Shown: positions 51,280 to 59,158 of the stretch, in pieces
Numbering within the stretch: position 1 is the stretch's first letter
Layout of the letters: the number at the start of each line of letters is the position of its first letter
Source: Rhizobium sp. J15
GTDB lineage: Bacteria > Pseudomonadota > Alphaproteobacteria > Rhizobiales > Rhizobiaceae
DNA length: 64,000 bases
Reading direction: 5' to 3'
Assembly (NCBI RefSeq): GCF_002531825.1
Contig: NZ_NWSX01000018.1
Span: 39,433-103,432, forward strand
Notes under the pieces: model-generated
What the model was told of the DNA's origin: nothing
The model's input: only the letters and a program-made list of their open reading frames with translations
Database searches by the model: none
Translations under genes and position numbers: made by a program

Positions 51280-51460
51280 CCGCCAAGGAGGTTTGGAAGG
51301 ACGTTTTTAAGGAGGCCCAACATTTTTAAAAATGCGCGAGATAAGGCCTGCAGATCCCGGCTGCACCCATTTTTTAAAATGTTGACCTCTCTTAAAAACC
51401 TCTTTGTCAATCCTAAGCCATTGGATTCATGGGAATTCAGTGGCAGGGAGGTTTTTAAGG
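51280..51460. repeat. Palindromic element family F, copy 1
   Basis: 181 bases. CAACATTTTTAAAAATG (51318-51334) pairs with CATTTTTTAAAATGTTG (51368-51384). CTTAAAAACCTC (51391-51402) pairs perfectly with GAGGTTTTTAAG (51448-51459). GTTTTTAAG at 51303-51311 can also pair with the same CTTAAAAAC. Within the second hairpin CCATTGGATTC and GGAATTCAGTGG pair with G-T wobbles. Much more AT-rich than its surroundings. Copy 2 is at 53354, direct orientation. Confidence 0.85.
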
Positions 51461-51476
51461 GAGAGGATGTCGGGCT

Positions 51477-51899
51477 TCATCGTCGAATGGCGACGACGGA
51501 GCTGGCGCGGTAGCGCGACAGCTGCACGCGGTTGGATTGGTTGCCGCCGAAGAGATAGACGTATTGGCGCCGCTGGTCGAAATGGTCGAACAGGCTGACG
51601 TGGAAACGCCGGCCGCTGCGGATCACCACCACGTCGCCGCGCTTGGCCGAGCGGGCGAAGACCGGCTTGCCGAACTTCATCCAGGAGCGCGCCATATTGG
51701 GGTTCTCGGGCGGCTCCCTTGAAGATCGCTTGGCGACATAGGCCAGAAACGCCCCGCACCAGGAAGTGCGCCTCGGATTGACGCTGAGGAAGGAGATGGA
51801 GCGTTCATGCATGCTTTTGTATCGGGACGCCGTGCCGAGCATGTCTGCCTCACAGGGCACGGCAAGCGCCGTGAGGACGATGACGAGAATAACCCTCAT
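51477..51899 (-). CDS. TIGR02594-family secreted amidase-like protein
   Basis: A 140-residue protein with a signal peptide (MRVILVIVLTALAVPCEADM). The catalytic Cys is in TSWCGAFLAYVAKRS, the His in RFHVSLFDHF, and FGGNQSNRVQLSRYRASSVV is the family's conserved C-terminal loop. It corresponds to the third domain of the protein at 8132-9508 but stands alone and is exported. A peptidoglycan or peptide amidase is likely. Its stop codon lies only 17 bases from the first family F element. Confidence 0.8.
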   Translation of the reverse strand: MRVILVIVLTALAVPCEADMLGTASRYKSMHERSISFLSVNPRRTSWCGAFLAYVAKRSSREPPENPNMARSWMKFGKPVFARSAKRGDVVVIRSGRRFHVSLFDHFDQRRQYVYLFGGNQSNRVQLSRYRASSVVAIRR

Positions 51900-52308
51900 G
51901 GTTTCCCACCATTGTTGCGAAGATCATGATGATCTCAATTGTGACGAAGAATAAAATGCGGGCGGAAACGTAAAGATGAATCATGGCGCGAATGAGAGGC
52001 AATTTATCCGGGCATTTTCGACGAAATACCTTCGGATAAAGCTTGGCGAGATCGGTTATACGGATCGCGCCGCAGGCCCTGCCGGCACGGCAGAATGGCT
52101 CCTCCGCGAGGTTCCGAACCCCGGCTCCGGAGCCACCTATATTTCCGGCGCCCTCTTCGAATACTTGGCGGGCGATGGCAATACATCGGCCGCCAGCCAA
52201 CACGATGACGATGCCCATGCCGGCATTGCCACCGATCATTGCCTGGATTTAACTGGCCTTATCAGGCGATCCCTCATAGAGGCGATGTCTTTCGGGAAAG
52301 GAAGACGG
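51900..52308. other. Promoter region, no gene called
   Basis: About 400 bases between the divergent TIGR02594 gene and the dioxygenase gene. The frame is open upstream of the dioxygenase (to ATG 51976), but that stretch does not look like protein and ATG 52309 has the ribosome site. No operator recognised. Confidence 0.4.
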
Positions 52309-53085
52309 ATGAAGAGGCGAACCCTTGTGCTCGGCGGCGCGGCCATCGCGGCGTCATCAGTGATCGCGGCAGCCATCTGGCCGCGACGACACCTCGCTAT
52401 CGCCGCCAGGACCTTCGACTGGAAGGCAAGCGATTTCCAGAGCGGCGGCACCAAGGCGGTCACATGGGAGGCGCTGCCCGAGCCGCTCTTCCGCGCCCGG
52501 CCGAACTGCGTCGCGACGCTCGCCCAGACCCTCGGCCCCTGCCATGTCAACAATGTCCCCGCCCGCCGCGACGTCTCCGAGGGAAAGCCCGGACTGCCGC
52601 TGCGCCTTGCCGTCCGCATCGTCCATGCCGCCGATTGCCGGCCGGTGGAAAAGGCCGATATCGAGATCTGGCACACCGATCACCGCGGCATCTATTCCGG
52701 CCGCGAGGCCGCCGAAATGTGCACCTTCGGCGATGCCGAGGCGATCAGCGGCCTCGCCTTCCGCGGCCGCCAGCTGACCGATGCGCAGGGCCAGGCAAGC
52801 TTTCTCACCGCCTATCCCGGCTGGTACAGCGGCCGCACGCCGCATGTCCACTGCCGCATCCTCGTCGACGGCAGGGAGCTCCTCGTCAGCCAGATCTATT
52901 TCGACGACGCGCTGAGCGACATCGTCTACGGCGAGCATCCCGACTATGCCGGCCGCCCTGCCCGCGACACCCGCAACGACGCCGACAACCTCATCCCCGA
53001 CGACGCCGCCGACCACATCTTCGATTTCGAAAAACTCGACGGCGGCGTACTTTCGGCGACGATCACGATCGGTCTGGCGGCGTAA
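52309..53085 (+). CDS. Intradiol ring-cleavage dioxygenase family protein
   Basis: A 258-residue protein. MKRRTLVLGGAAIAASSVIA is a signal sequence with a twin-arginine-like start (KRRTLVLGG), so likely exported by Tat. The catalytic iron ligands of the intradiol family appear: Tyr in WHTDHRGIYSG (about residues 122-132), Tyr in YPGWYSG and the two His of RTPHVHCRI (about 175-190). QTLGPCHVNNVPARRDVSEG is the family N-terminal region. AAGGAAG precedes ATG 52309. Exported catechol-type cleavage enzymes of this group are not well characterised. Confidence 0.88.
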   Translation: MKRRTLVLGGAAIAASSVIAAAIWPRRHLAIAARTFDWKASDFQSGGTKAVTWEALPEPLFRARPNCVATLAQTLGPCHVNNVPARRDVSEGKPGLPLRLAVRIVHAADCRPVEKADIEIWHTDHRGIYSGREAAEMCTFGDAEAISGLAFRGRQLTDAQGQASFLTAYPGWYSGRTPHVHCRILVDGRELLVSQIYFDDALSDIVYGEHPDYAGRPARDTRNDADNLIPDDAADHIFDFEKLDGGVLSATITIGLAA

Positions 53086-53148
53086 GTGGCGATCTCCATC
53101 TGCCTTTCGCTTGCCGCTCGGGGTGAGCGAAAGGGCAATGAAGGACAT

Positions 53149-53330
53149 GCCGCGTGGCCCCCTCATCCGACCCTTCGGGCCACCTTCTCCCCGCTGGGGA
53201 GAAGAGCAGCAAGCCATGGGATTCGTGGCCACAAACGATGCCTCCAAGAAGGGCGAGACGTTGCCACGAGGCCGCTTCTCCCCAGCGGGGAGAAGATGCC
53301 GGCAGGCAGATGAGGGGGCCACACGGCACA
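53149..53330. repeat. Family C repeat, full length
   Basis: GCCGCGTGGCCCCCTCATCC at the left pairs with the inverse GATGAGGGGGCCACACGGC at the right. The middle has a CTTCTCCCCGCTGGGGAGAAG hairpin and its inverse. About 180 bases; a close relative of 55694-55912. Confidence 0.75.
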
Positions 53331-53353
53331 CCCTCCAATATGACGGACTTTAA

Positions 53354-53522
53354 CCGCCAAAGAGGTTTGGAAGGACGTTTTTAAGAAGCCCCAACATTTT
53401 TAAAAATGCGCTTGCCCATCTCACCCCACCCATTTTTTAAAATGTTGACCTCTCTTAAAAACCTCCTTGTCAATTATAAGTAACTGAATTCATTGAAATT
53501 CAGTGGCAAGGAGGTTTTTAAG
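53354..53522. repeat. Palindromic element family F, copy 2
   Basis: 169 bases. CAACATTTTTAAAAATG (53392-53408) pairs with CATTTTTTAAAATGTTG (53431-53447); CTTAAAAACCTC (53454-53465) with GAGGTTTTTAAG (53511-53522); inside the latter ACTGAATT (53483-53490) pairs perfectly with AATTCAGT (53497-53504). The stems match copy 1 while loop sequences differ, so structure is better conserved than sequence. Confidence 0.85.
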
Positions 53523-53599
53523 CGGGCAATTTTCTCCTCTCCTCTGAACCAGATGCAGCATCTCTGCGTACAGCGGAAAGAAGCAGTAAGGGGGGTGGC

Positions 53600-53881
53600 A
53601 TGGAGAGGAAAGAAGGCGTTGCCCGCATCGCCGGACGCGCCGCCGAACAGGGGCTGGCCCGGCTGATGATGCGGTTGCCGGCGACGCGGGGAACGATCCG
53701 GGCGGCTGCGGCGAGCGATCCGGATCTCTGCGAGATGTGCAGCGCCTATGGCGAAGTCTGCGCCGCGCTCGACCGCATGCGCAGGGACAGGGCGTCCGAT
53801 CCCGCGATCGCCGCCGAATATGAGAGCATCTGCACGGAGATCGAAGCCGAAGTCCTGCTGACCCTGCGAGGCGAGGACTAG
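53600..53881 (+). CDS. Hypothetical protein, 93 residues
   Basis: A small helical, Arg/Glu-rich protein: MERKEGVARIAGRAAEQGLA then CEMCSAYGEVCAALDRMRRD and EYESICTEIEAEVLL. Two pairs of Cys (CEMC, AEVC) are compatible with a metal site, but no family is recognised. GGGGGGTGG precedes ATG 53600. The gene end overlaps the end of the convergent beta-helix gene by four bases. Confidence 0.65.
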   Translation: MERKEGVARIAGRAAEQGLARLMMRLPATRGTIRAAAASDPDLCEMCSAYGEVCAALDRMRRDRASDPAIAAEYESICTEIEAEVLLTLRGED

Positions 53882-55344
53882 ACCAGCGCGTCCCCCGGAT
53901 GGAGGATGACGCTCAGCACCAGCCCATCCTGATAATGCGAGGATTCCGGCGGCGACGGGATGTCTGGATGCCAGAAGGCGTTGCCGCTTTCGCCGGCGCC
54001 GAAGAGATCGGCCATGTCGAACGGGCCGAAATGATTGCCGTTGTCCGCCATCTGGCGGCCCTTGTCGAAGCCATCATGGTTGAAGCGGCGAAGCAGCAGG
54101 CTTTCGGCGGAGACGCCGTCCTCGCCGAAGGGATCGCCGTGATGGCCGTGGTCCGCATCGGCCTTCATCTTCGTCAGGCTGTCCTGCCCGGCATAGGCGC
54201 TGTCGGCCATCAGGCTGAGGCTTGCCTCGGTGGCGACGAGGCTGTCGGCGCTCGCAAGCGTGGTCGGGCTCTCGTCGACCGTCGTATTGTCGTAGACGGG
54301 AAAGGTGCCGGCGGCGATGATCGTCGGCGATATGCTGTAGGGCGTCACGTCGCTGGCGATGAAATTGTCGTGGAACGAGCCGGAGGCGGGCCGGTCGACC
54401 TTCAGCGCCGCCTGCGTCAGGTCGTCGAACAGGTTGCCGTAGATGTTGATGCCCTCGCGGACATAGCTGGTCGTGCCGGCGGCGCTGACGGCCACGCCCC
54501 AGACGCCGTCATGGATGTAGTTGCCCGAGATGTCGTAGTCGCGCGTGTCGCCCTGGTCGCCGAGGCCGATGGCGTAGGACCAGCTGTAGCCGCCATAGCC
54601 TGAAATATCGTTGCCGTGAATGGCGACGTTGGTGCCGGCCTGGGCGCCGATCCCGAAGCCGCCGCCGATGATCGTATTGTCCTCGACGACGGCATTGACC
54701 GGCCGCACCAGCGCGATCACGCCCTTCGGCGTCACAGCACCCGTCTGGTCGAGCGTGTTGCCTGAGATCACGATGTTGCTGCTGTCGTTCATCTGCACGG
54801 CGTCGGCCGCCGTGCCGTGGGCATTGGTGACGGTGTTGTTGTTGAAATTGACGCCGTTGACCTTCTCGATCCACACGCCGTCGCCGTTGACGTCGTTGAT
54901 CGTGCTGTTCTCGATGGTGATGTTCGAGCCGGTTCGGAAGGTGATGGAGCCCGATTTGGAGAGCCCGGTATGATCCACGTCGACATTGCGGACGGTCCAA
55001 TTTGAGACATAGCCCCCATAGATGGCAGCGCCGCCAGTGTCGGAGATCGTGATGTTCTCGATGACGATGTTGGACGCATAGAGGCTGTGAATGCCGTCAT
55101 TCGGGCTTTGGATGACAGGCGCGTCGCCGACGCCGTAGCTGCCGATGGTGATCGGCGCATCGATTGTGCCGGAATATTTCAGGTCGAGCTGGTCGTTATA
55201 GACGCTGCCGGCGGCCAGCAGCACGCTGTCGCCCGGCTGCAGTTTCAGGTTTTCCACCGCCCAGAAGGACTTGAAAGGCGCATCCTCGCTGGTGCCGGCG
55301 TTCGTGTTGGAGCCCGTCGCTGAATTCACATAATAGATTGTCAT
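53878..55344 (-). CDS. Secreted right-handed parallel beta-helix protein
   Basis: A 488-residue protein. MTIYYVNSATGSNTNAGTSE and AVENLKLQPGDSVLLAAGSV are the typical N-terminus of pectate-lyase-fold/poly-epimerase-like proteins. A run of strand repeats follows (NIVIENITISDTGGAAIYGG, NITIENSTINDVNGDGVWIE, VNFNNNTVTNAHG). Aspartates such as in GDGVWIE may be catalytic or calcium-binding. No N-terminal signal peptide: type I secretion is likely. The C-terminal 130 residues (HGHHGDPFGEDGVSAESLLL) lack a clear domain. Paralogue of 56000-57493. Confidence 0.88.
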   Translation of the reverse strand: MTIYYVNSATGSNTNAGTSEDAPFKSFWAVENLKLQPGDSVLLAAGSVYNDQLDLKYSGTIDAPITIGSYGVGDAPVIQSPNDGIHSLYASNIVIENITISDTGGAAIYGGYVSNWTVRNVDVDHTGLSKSGSITFRTGSNITIENSTINDVNGDGVWIEKVNGVNFNNNTVTNAHGTAADAVQMNDSSNIVISGNTLDQTGAVTPKGVIALVRPVNAVVEDNTIIGGGFGIGAQAGTNVAIHGNDISGYGGYSWSYAIGLGDQGDTRDYDISGNYIHDGVWGVAVSAAGTTSYVREGINIYGNLFDDLTQAALKVDRPASGSFHDNFIASDVTPYSISPTIIAAGTFPVYDNTTVDESPTTLASADSLVATEASLSLMADSAYAGQDSLTKMKADADHGHHGDPFGEDGVSAESLLLRRFNHDGFDKGRQMADNGNHFGPFDMADLFGAGESGNAFWHPDIPSPPESSHYQDGLVLSVILHPGDALV

Positions 55345-55693
55345 GTCGCCTGTTCTCGCATTATCGCCCAGCCGTCATGAACGGCTGCAACGAGTGGATC
55401 GGATGCGGTCGGGGGCTGAAGGCCATCAGGATGGCGTTCGATTGCCGTTACGGCGGCGGGCCTGGGTGGGGCCTTGCTCCCGAGAAGCGCCTGGCGGTGG
55501 CTGCATCCTCAAGAATACAACTTAAGAGAAAATAATCTAGAAAACAACGACCGAAAGGTGAATGAACGGTAACGTACGGTCGGGTGAGTTACGTGAGGTA
55601 AGTTGGCTGGTGGCCGCCCTCGTCCTTCGAGAGCCTCAGGATGAGGACGGAGAGAGGTTGCGGCTTGTGTCATCAGAGCCAGGCAATGGAGGG

Positions 55694-55912
55694 TGTGCCG
55701 TGAGGCCCCCTCATCTGCCTGCCGGCATCTTCTCCCCGCTGGGGAGAAGCGGGCAAGCCGAGAGCTCCCCGTCCACAAACGATGCCTTCAAGAAGGGCAA
55801 GACGCTGCTGCGATTCCTCTTCTCCCCAGCGGGGGTCCGAAGGACGGGTCGAGACGCGTGGCTCGACCCAGGTCGGTGGCCCGAAGGGTCGGATGAGGGG
55901 GCTACGCGGCAC
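55694..55912. repeat. Family C repeat, full length
   Basis: TGCCGTGAGGCCCCCTCATC at the left, GATGAGGGGGCTACGCGGCA at the right, with CTTCTCCCCGCTGGGGAGAAG and inverted CTTCTCCCCAGCGGGGG inside. Lies between the two beta-helix paralogues, about 220 bases. Confidence 0.75.
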
Positions 55913-55999
55913 ATCTTTCATTGCCCTTCACATGAAGCGCTGCGAAGGGCACATATCCCACAGTGGCAGAGGGTGGAGGTCATGCCCCCACCCCAACTC

Positions 56000-57493
56000 T
56001 CACCGCAACAAATCATCCATATGGATGAACACCGTCAGCGTATCCCCGTCGCTATGCTGGGAATTCCCATCATCGATCCCATAGCCGAAAGTCTCGCTCA
56101 CATGGCCGTCATGGCCGGCCGGCAGCTTCGTCTCGTCGAGCGTATAGGCATAGCTGCCGTCCCGTTCGACGTGGATGGAGCCGTAGACGCCGGTCAGCGT
56201 CAGGCCGTGCTTGCCGACGCTTTCGCCGTCGAAGCGGCGCAGCACCAGCGTGTCGTTGTCGGAGCTGTCGTTTTCCAGAAGATTGCCGCGATGGGCCTCG
56301 CCGTTGTCGGTGAAGATCTTCAGATTGTCATGGACGGCGGCGACGCCTGGGTCGGCGGCAGCCGCTTCCGTCGTTGCGGCAACCTTGGTCTCGGTGGCGG
56401 CAAGCGTCGTCGAGACATTGGCGACCGTCTCATTGTCCTTGACGGTGAACGTGTTCGCCTCGGCGATGGAAGGCGAGATGCTGGTCGCCTTGGTGCCGCT
56501 CTCGATGGTGTTGCTGTAGAAGGAGCCGGAGGCCGGCCGGTCGACCTTCAGCGCCGCCTCGGTGAGGTCGTCGAAGGTGTTGTCGTGCACCTTGATATTG
56601 GTGCGGGTATAGCTGGCGCCGACCGGGCCGCTGACGGCCACGCCCCAGGCGCCGTCATGGATGTGGTTGCCGGATATGTCGTAATCCCGCGCGCTGCCCT
56701 GATCGCCGAGGCCGACGGCGAAGGACCAGTCGTAGCCGTGATAGCCCGAAATGTCGTTGTCGCGGATGGCGATGGTCTTGCCCGCCGGCGCGCTGATGCC
56801 GAAGCCGCCGCCGGTCAGCACATTGTCCTCGATCACCGCATTGGTGGCCCGCACCAGCGCGATCACGCCCTTCGGGCTGCTGGCGTCGGTCTGGTCGAGA
56901 TGATTGCCCTTGATCAGGATATTGCTGCTGTCGTTGACCTGCACGGCATCGGCCGTCGAGCCGTTGGCGCTGGTGACGCTGTTGTTGATGAGCTTGACGC
57001 CGGCGACCTTCTCGATCCAGAAGCCGTCGCCCTTGACGTCGGATACCTTGGTGTTTTCGACCGTGACGTTCTTGCTGCTGCGGAAGGTGACGGCGCCGGC
57101 GCTTTCCGACTGCCCGGTCTTGGCGATCTCGACATTGCGCACCGTCCAGTTGGTGACGCTGCCGCCATAGATGCCCGCACTCCCGACATTGGAGATCTTC
57201 AGATTCTCGATGACGATGTTGGAGGCATAGAGGCTGTGAATGCCATCGCCGTTGCTATGGATGACGGGGGCTGCCCCCGTGCCGTAACTGCCGATCTTGA
57301 TCGGCGCGCTCTCGGTGCCGGAATATTTGATGTCGAACTGCTCGTTGAAAACGCTTCCCTTGGCGAGCAGCACGCTGTCGCCCGGTTTCAGCTTCAGAGA
57401 TTCCACTTTGGACAAAGTCGCAAAAGCCGAGTTCTGGCCCGTTCCGCTGTTGCGGTCGGAGCCAGTCGCTGAGTTCACATAGTAGATTGTCAT
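56000..57493 (-). CDS. Secreted beta-helix protein with VCBS-type C-terminus
   Basis: A 497-residue paralogue of the protein at 53878. The N-terminal 330 residues keep the same beta-helix (MTIYYVNSATGSDRNSGTGQ, NIVIENLKISNVGSAGIYGG, GDGFWIEKVAGVKLINNSVT). The C-terminus differs: DNDTLVLRRFDGESVGKHGL and GVYGSIHVERDGSYAYTLDE form a VCBS/cadherin-like repeat typical of type I-secreted adhesins and enzymes, ending in FGYGIDDGNSQHSDGDTLTV. The pair points to exopolysaccharide- or plant-surface-active proteins. Both are read leftward, without an adjacent secretion gene. Confidence 0.88.
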   Translation of the reverse strand: MTIYYVNSATGSDRNSGTGQNSAFATLSKVESLKLKPGDSVLLAKGSVFNEQFDIKYSGTESAPIKIGSYGTGAAPVIHSNGDGIHSLYASNIVIENLKISNVGSAGIYGGSVTNWTVRNVEIAKTGQSESAGAVTFRSSKNVTVENTKVSDVKGDGFWIEKVAGVKLINNSVTSANGSTADAVQVNDSSNILIKGNHLDQTDASSPKGVIALVRATNAVIEDNVLTGGGFGISAPAGKTIAIRDNDISGYHGYDWSFAVGLGDQGSARDYDISGNHIHDGAWGVAVSGPVGASYTRTNIKVHDNTFDDLTEAALKVDRPASGSFYSNTIESGTKATSISPSIAEANTFTVKDNETVANVSTTLAATETKVAATTEAAAADPGVAAVHDNLKIFTDNGEAHRGNLLENDSSDNDTLVLRRFDGESVGKHGLTLTGVYGSIHVERDGSYAYTLDETKLPAGHDGHVSETFGYGIDDGNSQHSDGDTLTVFIHMDDLLR

Positions 57494-57804
57494 ATCGCCA
57501 ATGTTGCCCTGTTCGTCGGATCGCTACATCGCCACTGGAATCGACCGGGACCGGCCGTCCGAATGCGGCGGGGGCAAACCTCCATGGCAAAAAGGCGAGA
57601 AGATGTTGTCAATGCGGCAGCGGGCCGGTTTGCGGGCCTTATTCCACAGGCAATGGCGCGGGTGCCTCAAGACGCCGGGAAGCCGCAACCTATCCGAAAA
57701 AAATCCGGCGCTGTAATTGCATGAATCGGCAGGTCGGCAAGCCACACGGCACATCCTCCAAGGTGGGAAGCCGCTATTTTACGCCCCCGCCCGCAGCCGC
57801 CCTC
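57494..57804. other. Non-coding gap between beta-helix and hemerythrin genes
   Basis: About 310 bases. A 46-codon ORF (57584-57724, MAKRREDVVNAAAGRF) is open on the plus strand but has no convincing ribosome site or neighbour support. I treat the stretch as promoter and terminator DNA. Confidence 0.35.
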
Positions 57805-58512
57805 TCAGGCCGCCAGCTTCAGCGCGTCGGCAAGCCTGGCGAAGTCGCCGTCCGAAAGCCCCGGACGGACGGCGAAGTCGATGACGGCCTGGAAGATTTC
57901 CGGCGGCGCATTCTTCTTCATGGCGCCGAGCAGTGCCGCCCGCTCCGCCGGATTGATGGCCGGGATCATGATGCGCATGAAGGCCATGCTCTTCTCCGGC
58001 GGCAGCGAGCCGATGATGCGCATCTCGATGGCGAAGATTTCCTCATCATTGAAGTTGCGCCACAGCAGAGGGCCGGTCACCACCTCCTCCTCGTGCATAT
58101 GCGCGAAGTCGTCGGCAATGTAGGCGGCAAAGGCGAGATAAAGCTTGCGGCCGCAGGCCGCCTTGCTGAGCGGCCAGGCTTTTTCCCAGGCGACGACAAG
58201 CTCTTCCAGCTCGCGGAATGCGGTGCGGTGGTCGTCGTGCTGCTCGTCGAGCGTGACGGTCGAAACACCCTTCTCGGCAAGCGCCGTGTGGATGTTGTCG
58301 TCCTCATGAACGACGTGGGAAGCGGCCAGCATCAGGTAATGGCGCAGGTCGCCGATCAGGAAGACCGTCTCCTCGACATTCTGGAAATCGGCAGCGCCGA
58401 GGCGCCCGAGCAGGTCGCAGCCGGCCTTGCGCAGGCCCTTGTGGATCGCCCCGTAAATGTCATAGCGGCCGTTGAGATCGGGAATGCTGGTAAGCGAGAA
58501 TTCATGGCTCAT
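57805..58512 (-). CDS. Hemerythrin-like domain protein
   Basis: A 235-residue protein. The His/acidic pattern of the hemerythrin four-helix bundle is visible: AIHKGLRKAG (His24), DLRHYLMLAASHVVHEDDNI (His58, 66, 69), DEQHDDHRTAFRELEELV (His92, 95) and DDFAHMHEEEVV (His138, 140, with Glu). These would bind a di-iron centre and thus oxygen, nitric oxide or peroxide. It is divergent from the two PNPOx genes, sharing a 170-base promoter with four phased direct repeats, so it is probably part of the same response. Hemerythrin-like sensors and oxygen carriers are known in rhizobia. Confidence 0.85.
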   Translation of the reverse strand: MSHEFSLTSIPDLNGRYDIYGAIHKGLRKAGCDLLGRLGAADFQNVEETVFLIGDLRHYLMLAASHVVHEDDNIHTALAEKGVSTVTLDEQHDDHRTAFRELEELVVAWEKAWPLSKAACGRKLYLAFAAYIADDFAHMHEEEVVTGPLLWRNFNDEEIFAIEMRIIGSLPPEKSMAFMRIMIPAINPAERAALLGAMKKNAPPEIFQAVIDFAVRPGLSDGDFARLADALKLAA

Positions 58513-58594
58513 GATGGTTTTCCTCTCGTTGGCGGCGCCTCTTTCCGTGCGCCGGGCTGATGCGATCGAGATAACCGAGGCCCTTGCGGGGCGC

Positions 58595-58644
58595 TTCCTA
58601 AAACCATCCTAAGCACTTGGAACGATTGCTAAGATTATCCTAAC
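58595..58644. promoter_or_regulatory. Four direct half-sites, OmpR-like spacing
   Basis: TTCCTAAA (58595), ATCCTAAG (58606), TTGCTAAG (58626) and ATCCTAAC (58637) start 11, 20 and 11 bases apart. Read on the other strand they are TTAGGAT-type direct repeats with 4-base gaps, the arrangement bound by dimers of OmpR/PhoB-type winged helices. They lie between the divergent hemerythrin and PNPOx genes. The likely binder is the winged helix I read at the C-terminus of the 59155 protein. Confidence 0.6.
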
Positions 58645-58681
58645 TGACTATCATCGCCCGACTTCGGGGCTGGGAAAAAGC

Positions 58682-59158
58682 ATGCTGGGGCCGGAACTCT
58701 GGGAATTCATAGAAAGTCCCGTCATGATCCTGTTCGTGACGTGCGACGAGGCCGGCCGGCCGATGATCGGCCGCGGCTCCGGCGTGCGCGTCGACCGGCA
58801 GAGCGGGCATCTCAACTTTCTCGCCTCGCGCTGCCAATGGCCGAAAGCGGTCGGCGGGGCGCTGCCCGGCCGGCCGATCGCCACGACCTATGCGCGCCCC
58901 GCCGACTACAAGGCCTGCCAGATCAAGGGCATCGTTGTGGAAGCGCGGCCGGCGGACGAGACCCAGCGGGCACGCGGCGAAGCCTATGTCGCAGAACAGC
59001 TGGCGCGCATGCTGGCGCTCGGGGTCACGCGCATGCAGCTTTCCAGCACGCTGTCGGACCAGGACCTCGTCTGCCTGACGATCGAGCCGCAGGCGATCTT
59101 CGAGCAGACGCCGGGGCCGGGCGCCGGGCGCAGGCTGACGCCGGAACCCCTCGCATGA
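58682..59158 (+). CDS. Pyridoxamine-5'-phosphate-oxidase-fold protein
   Basis: A 158-residue PNPOx-like flavin/heme-binding split-barrel protein. LWEFIESPVMILFVTCDEAG then GRPMIGRGSGVRVDRQSGHL follow the strand order of the family, ending in LVCLTIEPQAIFEQTPGPG. GGGAAAAAG precedes ATG 58682. The classical FMN-binding residues are not obvious, so cofactor use is uncertain (FMN, F420-like or heme). Its stop overlaps the start of the next gene (ATGA), so the two are translated together. Divergent from the hemerythrin gene. Confidence 0.85.
   Translation: MLGPELWEFIESPVMILFVTCDEAGRPMIGRGSGVRVDRQSGHLNFLASRCQWPKAVGGALPGRPIATTYARPADYKACQIKGIVVEARPADETQRARGEAYVAEQLARMLALGVTRMQLSSTLSDQDLVCLTIEPQAIFEQTPGPGAGRRLTPEPLA

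Noticed and set aside
51976..52308. An N-terminal extension of the dioxygenase
   Set aside because: The signal sequence and ribosome site at ATG 52309 show the true start; the upstream frame is not protein-like.
51280..53522. A composite transposon made by the two family F elements
   Set aside because: The elements are direct copies with no transposase between them and no target duplication I can see; mobility is unproven.
57584..57724. A 46-codon ORF starting MAKRREDVVNAAAGRF
   Set aside because: No convincing ribosome site or conserved context; kept only as a note in the gap entry.
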